Source of the DNA: Aplectana chamaeleonis | Lineage: Eukaryota; Nematoda; Chromadorea; Rhabditida; Cosmocercidae | Length of the DNA: 64,000 nucleotides | Direction: 5' to 3' | NCBI GenBank assembly: GCA_029168955.1 | Contig: JAPDOI010000379.1 | Coordinates: 1 to 64,000, forward strand | Made by a program: the position numbers and the translations under genes | Shown here: positions 1 through 11,200 of the stretch, piece by piece | Layout: each line of letters starts with the position of its first letter | How positions within the stretch are numbered: the first letter of the stretch is position 1 | The notes under the pieces: model-generated | Seen by the model: the letters and a program-made list of their open reading frames with translations, nothing else | Databases searched by the model: none | What the model was told of the DNA's origin: nothing

Positions 1-439
1 CTCCAAATAACAAAGGCGCTCGACAAACAATCAGAGGCTTCTGGTCTTTTCAAATCTGTAGCCCATGGATTCCAGCAAATTCTTTTGAAACTGAGGAACC
101 GTCTCCAGTATTCAAGCTCCAGGACGTCAAATAATAATTCTTCATTGAGATTTTTGAGCCAAATTCATTCAGGAACTACAAACGTCACGGACGTTCAGCT
201 CAGGAAATACCAAATTTGACCGGTTATAACTCTTAATACAAAAATTTGACCGGCTATAACTTTTTCGCAGATGTCTGCAGCAAAACTCGAGTTCTGATTC
301 GAAATGCGAGCGTGCCAGAATTGACCAGAAGAACATTCAGCAGCTTTACCTGATCCGGGAACGCCACGCGAGAGGATTCCCTATTGAGCATCGACAACTT
401 GTTGTGGTTGCTACTGCTTAATATCTATGATACCATCAC

Positions 440-1977
440 AGCACGTCCCGTCTGAAACAGACTTGTTTCAGCCTCCATTGTTCTCCTCTGCCGTAGTTCG
501 AATTCATGCATAGTCGAGCGTCCAACGCTGACAATGCTTTGCCAGTCTTACGTACCCTCAGTGACGTCAATGCTGGTCCCATTCGACTCTATCCCGTCAA
601 CCACGGTGGGAACGAGTGGTGATTGCCGACGGACAATGGCCAGAATGGCACGGTGGTCTATCGCGATCAACAGTCACATCCGCTTTTCTGTCGTGAAGAG
701 CAATGGTTAGATTACCAGTTGTTGCTTCCCACCTCTGATGCAGATCTCATTAAAGATAGAACTAACACTTTCTGTTTCAAGGCGACGTTCAACTGCGACG
801 TGCTCTGACTGAGTCAGATCCGACGGACATTCGCCTATCCATCATAACGCTCTGATCAAGTCGAGAACATGCCTTCGAAAATCCACTGTATGCCATGTGC
901 AATTGAAGAGATCGGACGTGGCATGTCTGCAGTGAAAATAGTGGAGCCAGCATTTGAAAGGTTGGTTTCCATTCCAAACACATTGTGCTCCAATGAAAAA
1001 AAGATTTTGAATCTCTTGAGAATATTCACGTTATGCCTCATCAATGTGCTACCGGTTGCGTGCTGCGCCAGCTCAACGCCACCGGAGTGACAAGTGGCAG
1101 ATTCAAGAGCAATGGTGGGGATGAATTACTACGATTCCAGTCGTGAGTTCCACCCTTGAGTGCCACCGCCTTGGAGTTTCTGTGGTTTTTGTGTGCTTAT
1201 GCCATAATGCTACAGAACTTATGAGAGCGAGTTATAGTAATTTGGTCCGGTACTATGGGTCACTGAGGTGCTGCAGAAACAGAGCTTTGGGTCATAACTA
1301 GTGTCCATTCATGTATTTCAGACGTCTCCAATAACTTTCAGGTGAATTGCTGACGGCAAGATTGTCAATGACTTCCCACTCCCACTTCATCACCAGCACC
1401 ATGAGGTCACGTTTGTCTTTGGTTCTTTCTGATAAGGAAGGACCCGTCAGAAGCATGTCTCCATACGTGTTCTGGAGCCGAAGATTCCATTGTAAGGCGA
1501 TTGTTGTTTCCTCTAAAAATATGCTCTCCTGACACGCTTTGATTTTCTCTCGCAAGCTGAGACACCAGCCGATCCAATCAAACTCTCTCCATTGCTCTCG
1601 ATTGGCTCCAGAAGTTGCAGAAGTATTGCCCCAAAATCTAAATCTGAAAATGGGATTATTCTACTATGCTTTGAAAAATCCAGGTACGTGGACGTTTCCA
1701 TCACCGAATTGATGCTTAGAGTCTCTGAGAAATGCAGGTCAGTTTTAGTCGGATGTCTTCGAACTGGATCAATCCACTGGCGAAATCTACCTGATTAGAA
1801 GATTCCGGGACCTGGCGGGACGACGGCTGTCGATCGCGCTATAGTCTAATAAATCGATCCACTTTCGATTCCGGAAGAAAAGCTCATTGAGTTCGACATC
1901 GGAAGAGGATCTCATCGACGCACCGTTTTCAAAGAGGAGATCAAGCGCGTTTCGGTGGCCGAAGGACGCTGTCATAA
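440..1977 (+). pseudogene. Frameshifted upstream exons of the cadherin gene
   Basis: Pieces of cadherin repeats can be read, but the frame slips by one base many times. At 605-710, STTVGT, VVIA, TDNGQNGTVVYR and INSHIRFSVV follow one another in shifting frames, which is the usual A/B strand region of a cadherin repeat. At about 870-925, NPLYAM and EEIGRGMSAVKI are one base apart. At 1,760-1,800 VFELDQSTGEIYL is a repeat centre. At 1,905-1,977 DLIDAP and VFKEEIKRVSVAE are one base apart, and the exon ends at a good donor (AAG/gtgggc). Allowing two one-base slips, the end reads as VAEDAVI and leads into GTTVATAS of the exon at 6,317, so this is probably the same gene. The changes are mainly indels, which suggests either consensus errors or recent decay. 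Exon limits are approximate. Confidence 0.6.
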
Positions 1978-4883
1978 GGTGGGCTTGAATTTACTCTATT
2001 CAGAAGGCTTTAAACTTGGCGGGTTATTTTCTAAAGGGCTCTCTATGTTGCCGAAATCGACGGCCTAGTATAGTGCGTCTCCTAATCGACGCAGCTAGTA
2101 TCGTGCATCGATCAGTGCAAACCATAAGTGTTGATAACTATATTTTTGAACAACAGATACCCGCTCATTCCCTGGCGGGAATACGAATGCAGAGCCTCTA
2201 AGAACGCCCAAGACGTTACCTATATCACACTCCTCAACGTCCGTCTTTCAAAGTTAACAGTTGAGCCATAGTAATCTGAAACGAGATTTTATGTGAAATA
2301 ACAACCACCATAACAGACAGTAATAAGACCAGGTAATTTTAAATGAACCTCTAGATGGACAGCAAACAAGATCGATTGTAAAGAATTCATCAACAACTAT
2401 GAATTAACAATGCAAGTAAACATTAAGCAAAACAATAGTCCATAAACACCGGGGATCCTACATTCGGCGTGATTCAGAGAAGAGATTGGGAGAAGGAAAG
2501 CGGGCGGCGACAAACAATGCACAGGAAGGGACCATGAGGTAGACGGTGAGAAGAAGAACCTGAAATCAAAGCAGATTGAGCCTTTTGAAGCCGTCTAAGG
2601 AGTGTGCTGCATAATGGGCCACATTGTACGAGGCTGCAAAAAAAACCAAAGCCTATTGATTGAAGCATTTTCTTCATACACTGCGTGGTAGAGTATTATA
2701 GACTTTGATTGTTAAATCTACCCCCCTCCTCTACTATATGCCACCAGACACCTTTTTAATCACGGGGAAGTAACCCGAGAAGTCCCAGGAGCAGCGTCAG
2801 GTGGGACTTCTGAACGTGTTTATAGGCACAGGATTGACCCTCTCGCGCTCGATTACCACCGAACGGCATTAACGTTGTGCGAAAAAAAAAAGCCTGGACC
2901 GACTTCTCAGGCAATAGAAGGCCCGTGGAGCCCCACCCGAATGCCACCCCAGAGTCCGCGTCCATGTTGCGCTCAGGGTTAAATTTGGCAACGATTTACG
3001 ATGCCACATATGTTTGCGATCCAGGCCGCATGCGCTGCGCTCCGGAGTGCTACCGACAACCACGGATTGATTCACGCGGCGCCCTGAGCGCAAACTGTCG
3101 GCTGGTGACGTCACGGTATATCATACAGCGACGTAGACTGGTTGCGCCCCAGGTGCTTACTATAAACTCGATTTAAGCAACACAGGTTGCAAAAATCGAT
3201 ACCTCGAAAGTGGTTCAGACGCTCAGCTGATCAGATTATCGCACACCATTGTTTAGCTTACATCGATTTTTCTAAAGGAAGAATCCAACGATTTCCACAC
3301 ATTCACCGGGAATTACCCCACTTCTACTGAATTTCGCTTGGATTTATGTGACCCTTAATTGTCGCCTTTTTCTGAGCTGAGTGCTGATTATGAAATACCT
3401 TTAGAAAGCTTGATACACTTTCCTGCTTAGAATTTTGATTCCGTCACAATTCCCTCTACAACTTCACCCATTAATCTTCACTGGAATTTCCAGCCTGATT
3501 TTCTCAACTATTCGCTATATTTCACTGAGAGAATATTAGGGTATTTTCCAGGAATTCCCATAAATGTATTATATTAAGGTATTCATGCTACCATCCGACT
3601 TTTTCTCAGTCCTTCTTAATGATCTCGTTGAACGATTCAAAGATAACAATGAAACGTATACTTGACACATAATAATTCCAAACATTAAATGTAAGCATGA
3701 CACATGTTTGTTTTAGAAACATCTTCAAGGCAGCAAATGCAAATCACATGTACCCGGTATTATGAATAATGCGGAGCGAGGGATGGAATCTAAAAGCCTT
3801 GAAGGAAAGTGTGTGGGGGAGAAAGGAATGCACGCAGCGTCCGGGAGCAGATGCACGCGGTGATGAATGTGTCAATAAATTTCACTTGGAAACAGATGAT
3901 AGAAGCTGAATATCCATTATTTTAAAACATACTCAAAATGCGTCATTAAATCCAATTGCTTCTCCCGAATCAATTGTTTTTTCCGATTTCGAACTTTTAA
4001 TTTTTCGGAGGGATGATTAAATTTAAATATCCGAGCGATTCGTTTTTTCTCATTTTTTCCAAATTGTTGAATAGATCCGAAATATTCCCTTTATGAAAAT
4101 TTGCAAGAGCGTTCAGGAAAGTCATGCTAACGTTTCATTTTTAGTTACAGTCTTAATAAATTAAATATAAATACAAATACAAATTTGAAGAATATAGTAA
4201 CGAATTCTAGGATGGTCGAATAATTGAAGCACAAATGAAGCAAGAGGAAATCAATTACAAGCCCCACACGAGAAACAGCTAAGAATCTCGCTCAAAAATC
4301 GCAGGAAGCCCAGATGCTCTTCCTTGTTTCAATTGATTCATCCAATTTCGAAATGCGCGCGTCGGAGTCTCGGCGCATGTGGCCCAGAGAGGAAACAACC
4401 TGAACGCACTGCACGTTGCAATCTGGCAACCGAAAACGCACCGCAAGATTCGAGATATCAACTGCTCTGCGTTTCGGTCGCCCGGTGATGAGGCGAGGAG
4501 AGGCGGAGCCGGTTGCGCCCGGGGCCTGCTAATTGCCTGAAGATAAGGGAGGTGAGCCATCGACATGTCCTGTCAACAACCTGATCCGTTGTTATAACTT
4601 TTGCTATGTTTCTCCGATGTGCCAGAAATCGCGCTAGCTCCTCTCAGGGTCCGCAACTACGAGATCCAACCTATTCGGACGAAGAATATTGTTACAGCCG
4701 CTATTTCATCCTCTGGCATCGTGGTCCAGAACGCATGTCGGCCTGCTTCAAATCACTCTCACAGCGTTCTAAGAAGGAAAACGAACATTCCCCGCAAAAT
4801 ATCCTGAACAGTCTGCGCACCTGGTAGGCCACCACTTCGCGGTCCAATGGAACAGAGAAGGAACGTGGTTGCGAGTGATGTTA
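1978..4883. other. No supported gene (2.9 kb)
   Basis: The region may be the intron between the damaged upstream cadherin exons and 6,317. A GC-rich patch at 2,760-3,180 has open frames on both strands but no recognisable domain. The stretch 3,180-4,260 is AT-rich. At 4,280-4,570 a GC-rich patch has a 95-codon minus-strand frame without known similarity. I see no tRNA, transposase or exon. Confidence 0.45.
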
Positions 4884-6160
4884 TTAAAGGCACAGGACGC
4901 CGCCCAAAAATTATTCTCAGGTGTTATGCTTATCATGGAGAAAATTACACGCTGATCACTATGGTATCTTTGATATCTTTGAAATCGATCAAAGCCCTTA
5001 CAAACGGAATTTTCAAGAGTTCTTATATTTTGAAGGTGGAAATTTTGTGTACGACTTGTCTCAGGCCTGTATTTCTCTTCATTCGCAGTCGCTGCACAAT
5101 AACGAGCTAGAATAAGGAGAAAGACTGGCAAGGAAGTGAAGAACGACGACGCGGTTGGAATTCTTCTATCCATCTAGCCGCTCTTGAGTTGGAAAATTAG
5201 GAAGGGGGTGTGGTCCACGGTGGTGAATGAAGGGGTTGGGCCCTTAACGATCGCTTATTTATTTATTTCATATTTCTATAAATACGTCGTAAACGACGCG
5301 ACAAATCGTCAAATAAACAGATCCGCTGTACGAAATCAATATACGAAGCGATAATAAATCAGATAGAAAGTGCCCAAGTTTTGCACAGTGGAGGAGTTTG
5401 CGACACAATTTTAAAGGCAGTGTCCACGATAAAAATCGTTTTTCTGTTTTTCAGCCTATCTTGAAAACGGTCCCATGCTGATTCCAACGATGTCTCTGAA
5501 ATCCTACACGACCTTCTGGGAACGGAATTATGGTCCCTTAAAAATTGAACTAGAGAAGCATGGTGGACGAGTTTTCCAAGACTTGTAAACTCCGTCTTTT
5601 GCCGCCGATATATGCGAGCTGACTTGAGTAAAGAGAGCAGCCCAGAATGAAGGGAAGAACGTGGCCAGTAATCGGAAACCATAGCTCAAAGCTTCCATTC
5701 GTTCACGTCGGTGGGCGGGCAGTGTGCTTTTGGGGTTTGCCTTGCGCTCAAGGGGGCAACTTCGGGCTCTTTTGGGGCTCTTACTGGCTCGTTTTCATGC
5801 GTTCTTTCGGCGTTAACGTTACAGAGTGCCCCTCCCCTAACCACTCCTAGTGGAATCTCAAACACTTTTTTCATCGTGAACACTGCTTTTAAGCGATAAC
5901 CTTTTTAACTGGGGAGGCGGATGGCGGAGACGCAGAAAAGATATATCCGTTATGAAATAGCATCAAAATGTTGGACCGATAGCTTGTACGGTATTCAAAT
6001 AGGAAAGGCGCATTGCTGGGCTAACCGTTGCCATTATATAATCTCGCTTATTTGAACGAATTGAGATCTCGCGCTTGGTACCTGCTCTACAAGAGGGGTC
6101 TACTACTTATTTGAATGAGAATCACAAAATTCACATATGTGGGTTTACTGCGCCTCTAAA
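4884..6160 (+). mobile_element. TTAA-type MITE split by a second MITE
   Basis: The left part, 4,888-5,130 (TTAA/AGGCACAG, then GGAGAAAATTACACGCTGAT, GTACGACTTGTCTCAGGCCT), corresponds to 58,883-59,110. The right part, about 5,940-6,160 (TCGCTTATTTGAACGAATTG, CGCGCTTGGTACCTGCTCTA), corresponds to 59,240-59,310. Between them sits the complete MITE 5,415-5,888. This is a nested insertion in the 5' intergenic or intron region of the cadherin gene. Confidence 0.7.
5415..5888. mobile_element. TTAA-flanked MITE, 474 bp
   Basis: TTAA (5,411-5,414) / AGGCAGTGTCCACGAT begins it and ATCGTGAACACTGCTT / TTAA (5,889-5,892) ends it. This gives 16-bp inverted ends with two mismatches and a TTAA target duplication, as in piggyBac-type elements. 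It is near identical in layout to 43,150-43,627. Confidence 0.88.
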
Positions 6161-6316
6161 GCTGGTGCCCTATGGTCAGACACCAAAAACTAAAGAAGTG
6201 GGTAGACAATTCGAACAGTAGGACCTGAGGCTCCACCAGTGTATCACATAAGAGTACAGGAACACTTGCACTAACAGATACATTTCACATTCGTGATATT
6301 TTCCTACGTATTTTAG

Positions 6317-8219
6317 GAACGACCGTGGCCACAGCAAGCGCTTCCAGTGCCACGCAGCAGGCGTCAATTGCCTATCGTTTCCTGGATCCTTCTAGTCGCT
6401 TTTCGGTAGATCAATACTCCGGAGAAATCAGCGTTATTGACTCGCTAGACTGGAAAGAGGTACACAGTTAAACTGCACCGCAACCCATATTTTCTAAAGA
6501 TCGCCGTCACCCACTATTATAGGCGCCATATCATTTGGTTATTCTGGTTACAGCTGGTGGCGCTAAGGCGAGTCAGCTTCTTGTGGTAGATGTGGAGGAT
6601 AAGAATAATAATCACCCGGAGATCATTAGGTATCAACGTTGACCATTGTTTTCCTGGCCAGGTCAGGTTGAAGGCTTCATTTCTAGCAGCCCAGAGGTGT
6701 ACACATTCCCGGATACGGGTCGAGTAATTCACCACGTTGTTGCCACTGATGACGATTTTGGTAGGAATGCTGCTATCCACTATGAGCTGATCAGTGACTC
6801 CACCAACTGTTTTGCCATCGATCACAAGACAGGTTGCCACGTTTTCGCCCTCTTTCGCTTCTGTCGAGACTCATTCTCGGGAGGTTCTTTCAGGTGGCTT
6901 GTCGATGCTCAGACATCCACAAGCCAATGAGCACACTATTGTGGTTCGAGCCTCCGACCAGGGGACGCCGTCACTGTTCGCTGACCAGACCATCAGGATA
7001 CGGCAAGTTTTATGGTTGTTGGTGTCCTCTGTCAACCCTGAAGTTCAAATCATCAATGTTCAGAATTGCGACCGACCACAAGAAATGGAGCTACTTTGAA
7101 GAGGACGAGGTTGAGGTAACGATCATGGATTCAGCTCCGGCGGGTACAACAATCGTAGCGCTCAGCTTGGACGGTAGGGTATTTTCACCCATTGCATTGT
7201 TTTGCGATGTGGAGCGTTGGAAAGAAAAGGATCCTTTTTTCAGGAAAAGCTGCTATTCGGCTGTTTCCTTCGTCGACAACGTTTGAGATTGACAACTCTG
7301 GTAAAATATCCCTGCTTAGCACCGTTACAGCAGGAGTCTACCACCTGTCAGGTGAGGGTTTGGAGCGCATGATGCAGAATATGCTCACCATAAGTGCCTT
7401 TTTTCAGTTTTGGCCAAATCTGAGCATGGAGACATCGATTCTTTGTCGATTACGGTGCACGTTACGCTCACAGAGAAAGCGACACCTCGACTAAGCTCAT
7501 CCTCCTGTGGATCAATTACTGTGCCAGAAAACCGCTCATTGAAAGACTTCAAACAGATTGTAGCATTGAACGCCTCGAACACCACGAGGTTCAACATTCG
7601 AGGTATGAACGAGGCTTTTAGCGTCCACAGATGCCTCCTAAATATGTCGAAGTCTTTCAGGATCAAATCGTTTTTTTGATATCAATCCGATGACGGGTCG
7701 ACTGTCTAGTCCGGCCCTCGATCGAGAGCAGCAGTCCGAACACTTGTTGGTGATTGTGGTTCAAGACGGGGAGATGACTGTGAGGAGTGTTTTTCGGTGG
7801 CTACAGTTTTTGGCTGCACTAACGCGCTGTAATTTTCTTTTCAGGACTCGTGTACTGTACGTATTATGGTATCTGACATGAATGACAATATACCACAATT
7901 CGCCGCTTCCACTGCACAAATGATCTCCATCAACGATTCCACATCGTATCGCGACGTTGTCTACAAGTAAGTTCATTTGTTCTGTGCACTGAGATCATGT
8001 TGCTCTGTCGTGTCACTACTGGAGCGTATCAAGCGACTAGGGCAAAGTGGCAGGAGTGGTTAGGAGTTTACATGCAATACATGATAAATAGTTATTTTCT
8101 AGGTTCACCGGATTTGATCACGACATCGGTGCCAGTGGCCGAGTGCTATTCGATCTCATTGAGGACTCGAGTTCAGCTTTTGATCTCGTTCCTGATTCTG
8201 GCGAGCTCATCTTTATGAG
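6317..8219 (+). CDS. Cadherin exon block 1 (ten exons, about four EC repeats)
   Basis: Ten exons are separated by mostly 52-80 bp introns. Repeat hallmarks are seen in order: FSVDQYSGEISVIDSLDW, VVATDDDFGRNAAIHYEL, VVRASDQGTPSLF, DSAPAGTTIVALSLD, ITVPENRSL, FFDINPMTGRLSSPALDRE, VSDMNDNIPQF and GFDHDIGASGRVLFDL. The linkers at about 6,600 (EDKNNNHPEI), 7,060-7,090 (TDHKKWSYF) and 7,480 (TEKATPRL) lack the full DxNDN calcium motif; the one near 7,880 is canonical. The intron at 7,003 begins GC (ATACG/gcaagt), and its splice is supported by frame. The block ends at ATGAG/gttaat and joins the exon at 10,940 across a 2.7-kb intron. Confidence 0.9.
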
Positions 8220-11200
8220 GTTAATTACTTGTTGTTCAACACGATTATCTCAGTAAGCGTGCGCGGTCAGCTAAGGTCCGGCTTGCATTGGAGGGTAGCT
8301 TGCTGATGCACATCTTCGGCGTCAGGTCACGTGGAACTGACATCATGCGATGACGCGGCAACTACTGTAGTCCGTGTTGGATGCCTGCTGAGTGCTCCCG
8401 CACCCTGATATAAATGGGCAGTGCTGCTTCAGTAACTGACGCTTTTCGGCATTCTTGGCGTTGATCGCTGTTGTGACTAATTGCTGTTTTCCTTCACAGA
8501 ACCGTACACTGATCACTGTGAAAGAAAACACATACACCATTCCAGAATAGACAGAGGTTCAAGGTCCATGCGCGGGCGAAGACCGGATGATCCTCTACCG
8601 ATGATCGTTCGTGAGCCGATGAAAGGTCGCGGAGCAGGCGGCTAGAACAGCCTATGATGACCGCGCCCCGCGTATCGTCTCACGAGAGCCCAATACAATC
8701 ACGAAGATTGTTACGGATGGGCTTTCCGTACAGGTGCCCCAAATCAGCCCATGGATTGCCTTGCGCTCGAAAATGAGCCGTGCTTTTCTCTCTATACAGG
8801 CTCTGTGATGAAGAGTCAACTGACTACTTGAATCCGGTCATAGCTATGAATAGTATTGTACAGCTACTGCTTGAAGACAAATGATAACTGAAAGTATTTA
8901 GGTACCGAAAAATTGTACATGGCGAGAACATCAAAGGCCCCCATTACCTGCATCATACATACACAGCACGGGTTTCGTGATCTGCGATAATATAGCAATC
9001 TCAGACAGTCGGGGCTTAGTACGTCGGCACAATACCGTTAGTACGCCAGGGCAAACCTGGCATACTAATGCTCGTTGTGTGCAGGAGCTGCTGGTTGCGG
9101 CAGCATATCATGCCAACGTATGCTGACATATTAACGCTTGTTGTGTGCAAGAGTTGCTGGTTGCGGCAGCATATCCTGCCAACGTATGCTGGCATACTAA
9201 CGCTCGTTGTGTACAGGAGCTGCTGGTTGCGGCAGCATATCCTGCCAACGTATGCTGACATACTAACGCTTGTTGTGTACAGGAGCTGCTGGTTGCGGCA
9301 GCATATCCTGCCAACGTATGCTGGCATACTAACGCTCGTTGTGTACAGGAGCTGCTGGTTGCGGCAGCATATCCTGCCAACGTATGCTGGCGTACTAACG
9401 CTCGTTATCGACAGAATTTGCACTGCTACCCTCCTTACCGGTGAAGGATATAATTCTTGTCACGGCCAGCAGCACGGAGAACATCCTCGCCGCGGTCCGC
9501 ACCCAGGAGGCTTCCCTCGCGATGGGCGATTGGGATGATCCCCTCAGCGTTCGAAAAATTAACTTCCGAACAGTGACACAAGGTCATCTCAGGTCATCTC
9601 ATCGGACTGGCCTCAAACGGCCAACTGCCCCTTCAGCGAGACTGGCCGCCTTATATACCCGCCGCCGTCGTACAAGAGGATGCTGCAATGTTCATTCGTA
9701 TGAGACAAATCAAAGGAAGAGTGTCAGCAGACACTGGGAGAGAGTGGCTGGCAATAGCAGGCGTGGCACGATAAACAAAGCGTTAGTAGGCCAGCACAAG
9801 CAACAGGAGCTCCTGGTCGTTGCCAGCATATCCTGCTGTTACCAGCAGCTACAGCACAGGTGCTGCCGATCCCTTTGTGCCGGCGTACTAACGGTATTGT
9901 GCCGACGTACTAAGCCCCGACTGTCCGAGAATACAGCGTCTTAGTCATAGGGGTCAAATACAGCTCCTCCGCTGAAAGGTGCGGCAGCATGCAATGGAAG
10001 AGTATCGATCATGCGGGACCGCACGATGGAGCCCCATCCGATGCATGTTGCCGCGTCTTCCAGTGGAGGGATTCTTATCGGTCCCATACAGCTATCGCAT
10101 TCAATGTGCAACGGCGATGAGTCGTAGTACAACACGAGCAATGACAAAGCAATTCCACCATTCGAAAGGCAATACAATAAAGGAAAATGTATCACTATGC
10201 TATACACAAATATAAATTTTCGTTCCTGCAACGATTAGTCTAAAACTTCTCCGAGCGACTAAGGATTACTCTCTTAAATTCAGTTGGCTAATGTTGTTTT
10301 TAACTCACATGACCTACCACAACTTATCGAAAAATCTCGATGGGCACAATGAAGCACCTATAAATCTTAGTGGGACGAATTATCGGGTTCAAGATACCAC
10401 GAGATTTCGAAGAGCCGCGTTTGTTGAGTAGCGCATTGATGACTTTTTCCGTAATGATTAAGACTAGAAGAGCGGTTGAAGGGTCGGTCAAGCGATTGTC
10501 GCGTCGACATTTCTGCTCAACTCATTCGTTATTCTATCGTAACGATGGGCTCAAGGCTGCTCTGCTCTGCCACTATCACAGGAAAGCTTGTCTATCACTG
10601 ATCGTTGTGCACACCCTTCTGTGACGAAGTTCAGACCATTCCTCTTGGCTTTATCATTCAGACGCAGTTTTTGGGAGTGACGCCTGATTAGCAGGAACGA
10701 AGGCTTCTTCAATCAGAACCCTTCCACAGCTCATAGGTAAACACAATCGACATATGGAATAACGGCAAAGGTTAGAAAACATAGCTCCGGTGGCGGTATA
10801 CAATCGAATGGGTGCTGCTGCGTATGCCGTGATTTGAATCAGGCTTTGCCAGCCGGTGGCAGATAACTTCAAAAGTCGAAATGCCGGCTGTCTCATCTTC
10901 CATTTTAAAGTCTCCATACTTATACTGTACTTTCCACAGTGGACATCCCTCCGAATCATTCTATTCCAGAGAGCCGAACGATGTAGGAAAGGATTGGATG
11001 ATTCGAGTTAGGGTGTACGACAAAGGTGTTCCATCGTTGGGCGTTGACAGACTCATTAGAATCCAGAACTCGCGATCACCTTCATCCGCGCAGCTTGATA
11101 CTCCGCCGAGCTTCATAAAACAAAAATATGTATCGTCTGTTGATGAAGGCCTAGATCGGGGACAAGTTGTGTCGAAGGTGAGACAGAAGTGTCTAATGAA

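Larger units (their letters stand above)
8220..10939 (+). other. 2.7-kb cadherin intron carrying an inverted-repeat element
   Basis: There is a donor at 8,220 and an acceptor (tttccacag) at 10,931-10,939. No cadherin exon was found inside. The middle is a 0.93-kb terminal-inverted-repeat element with a 66-bp tandem repeat. At 9,955-10,080 is a sequence (CCGCTGAAAGGTGCGGCAGC) related to 24,225-24,300, another dispersed repeat. The rest (8,220-8,990 and 10,100-10,930) shows nothing I can name. Confidence 0.75.

Noticed and set aside
1298..1555. 85-codon minus-strand frame as a gene
   Set aside because: It overlaps the damaged cadherin exon region, with no domain and no splice support.
2877..3176. 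99-codon + frame with CDPGRMRCAPECYR as a small Cys-rich protein
   Set aside because: Only four Cys in a GC-rich patch, no signal peptide, open on both strands. I could not support it.
4769..5173. 134-codon minus-strand frame as a gene
   Set aside because: Lies across the left half of a TTAA-type MITE that recurs at 58,883 without the frame.
9016..9538. Overlapping open frames with CWLRQHILPTYA repeats as a protein
   Set aside because: Generated by the 66-bp tandem repeat within an inverted-repeat element; similar frames occur on both strands.
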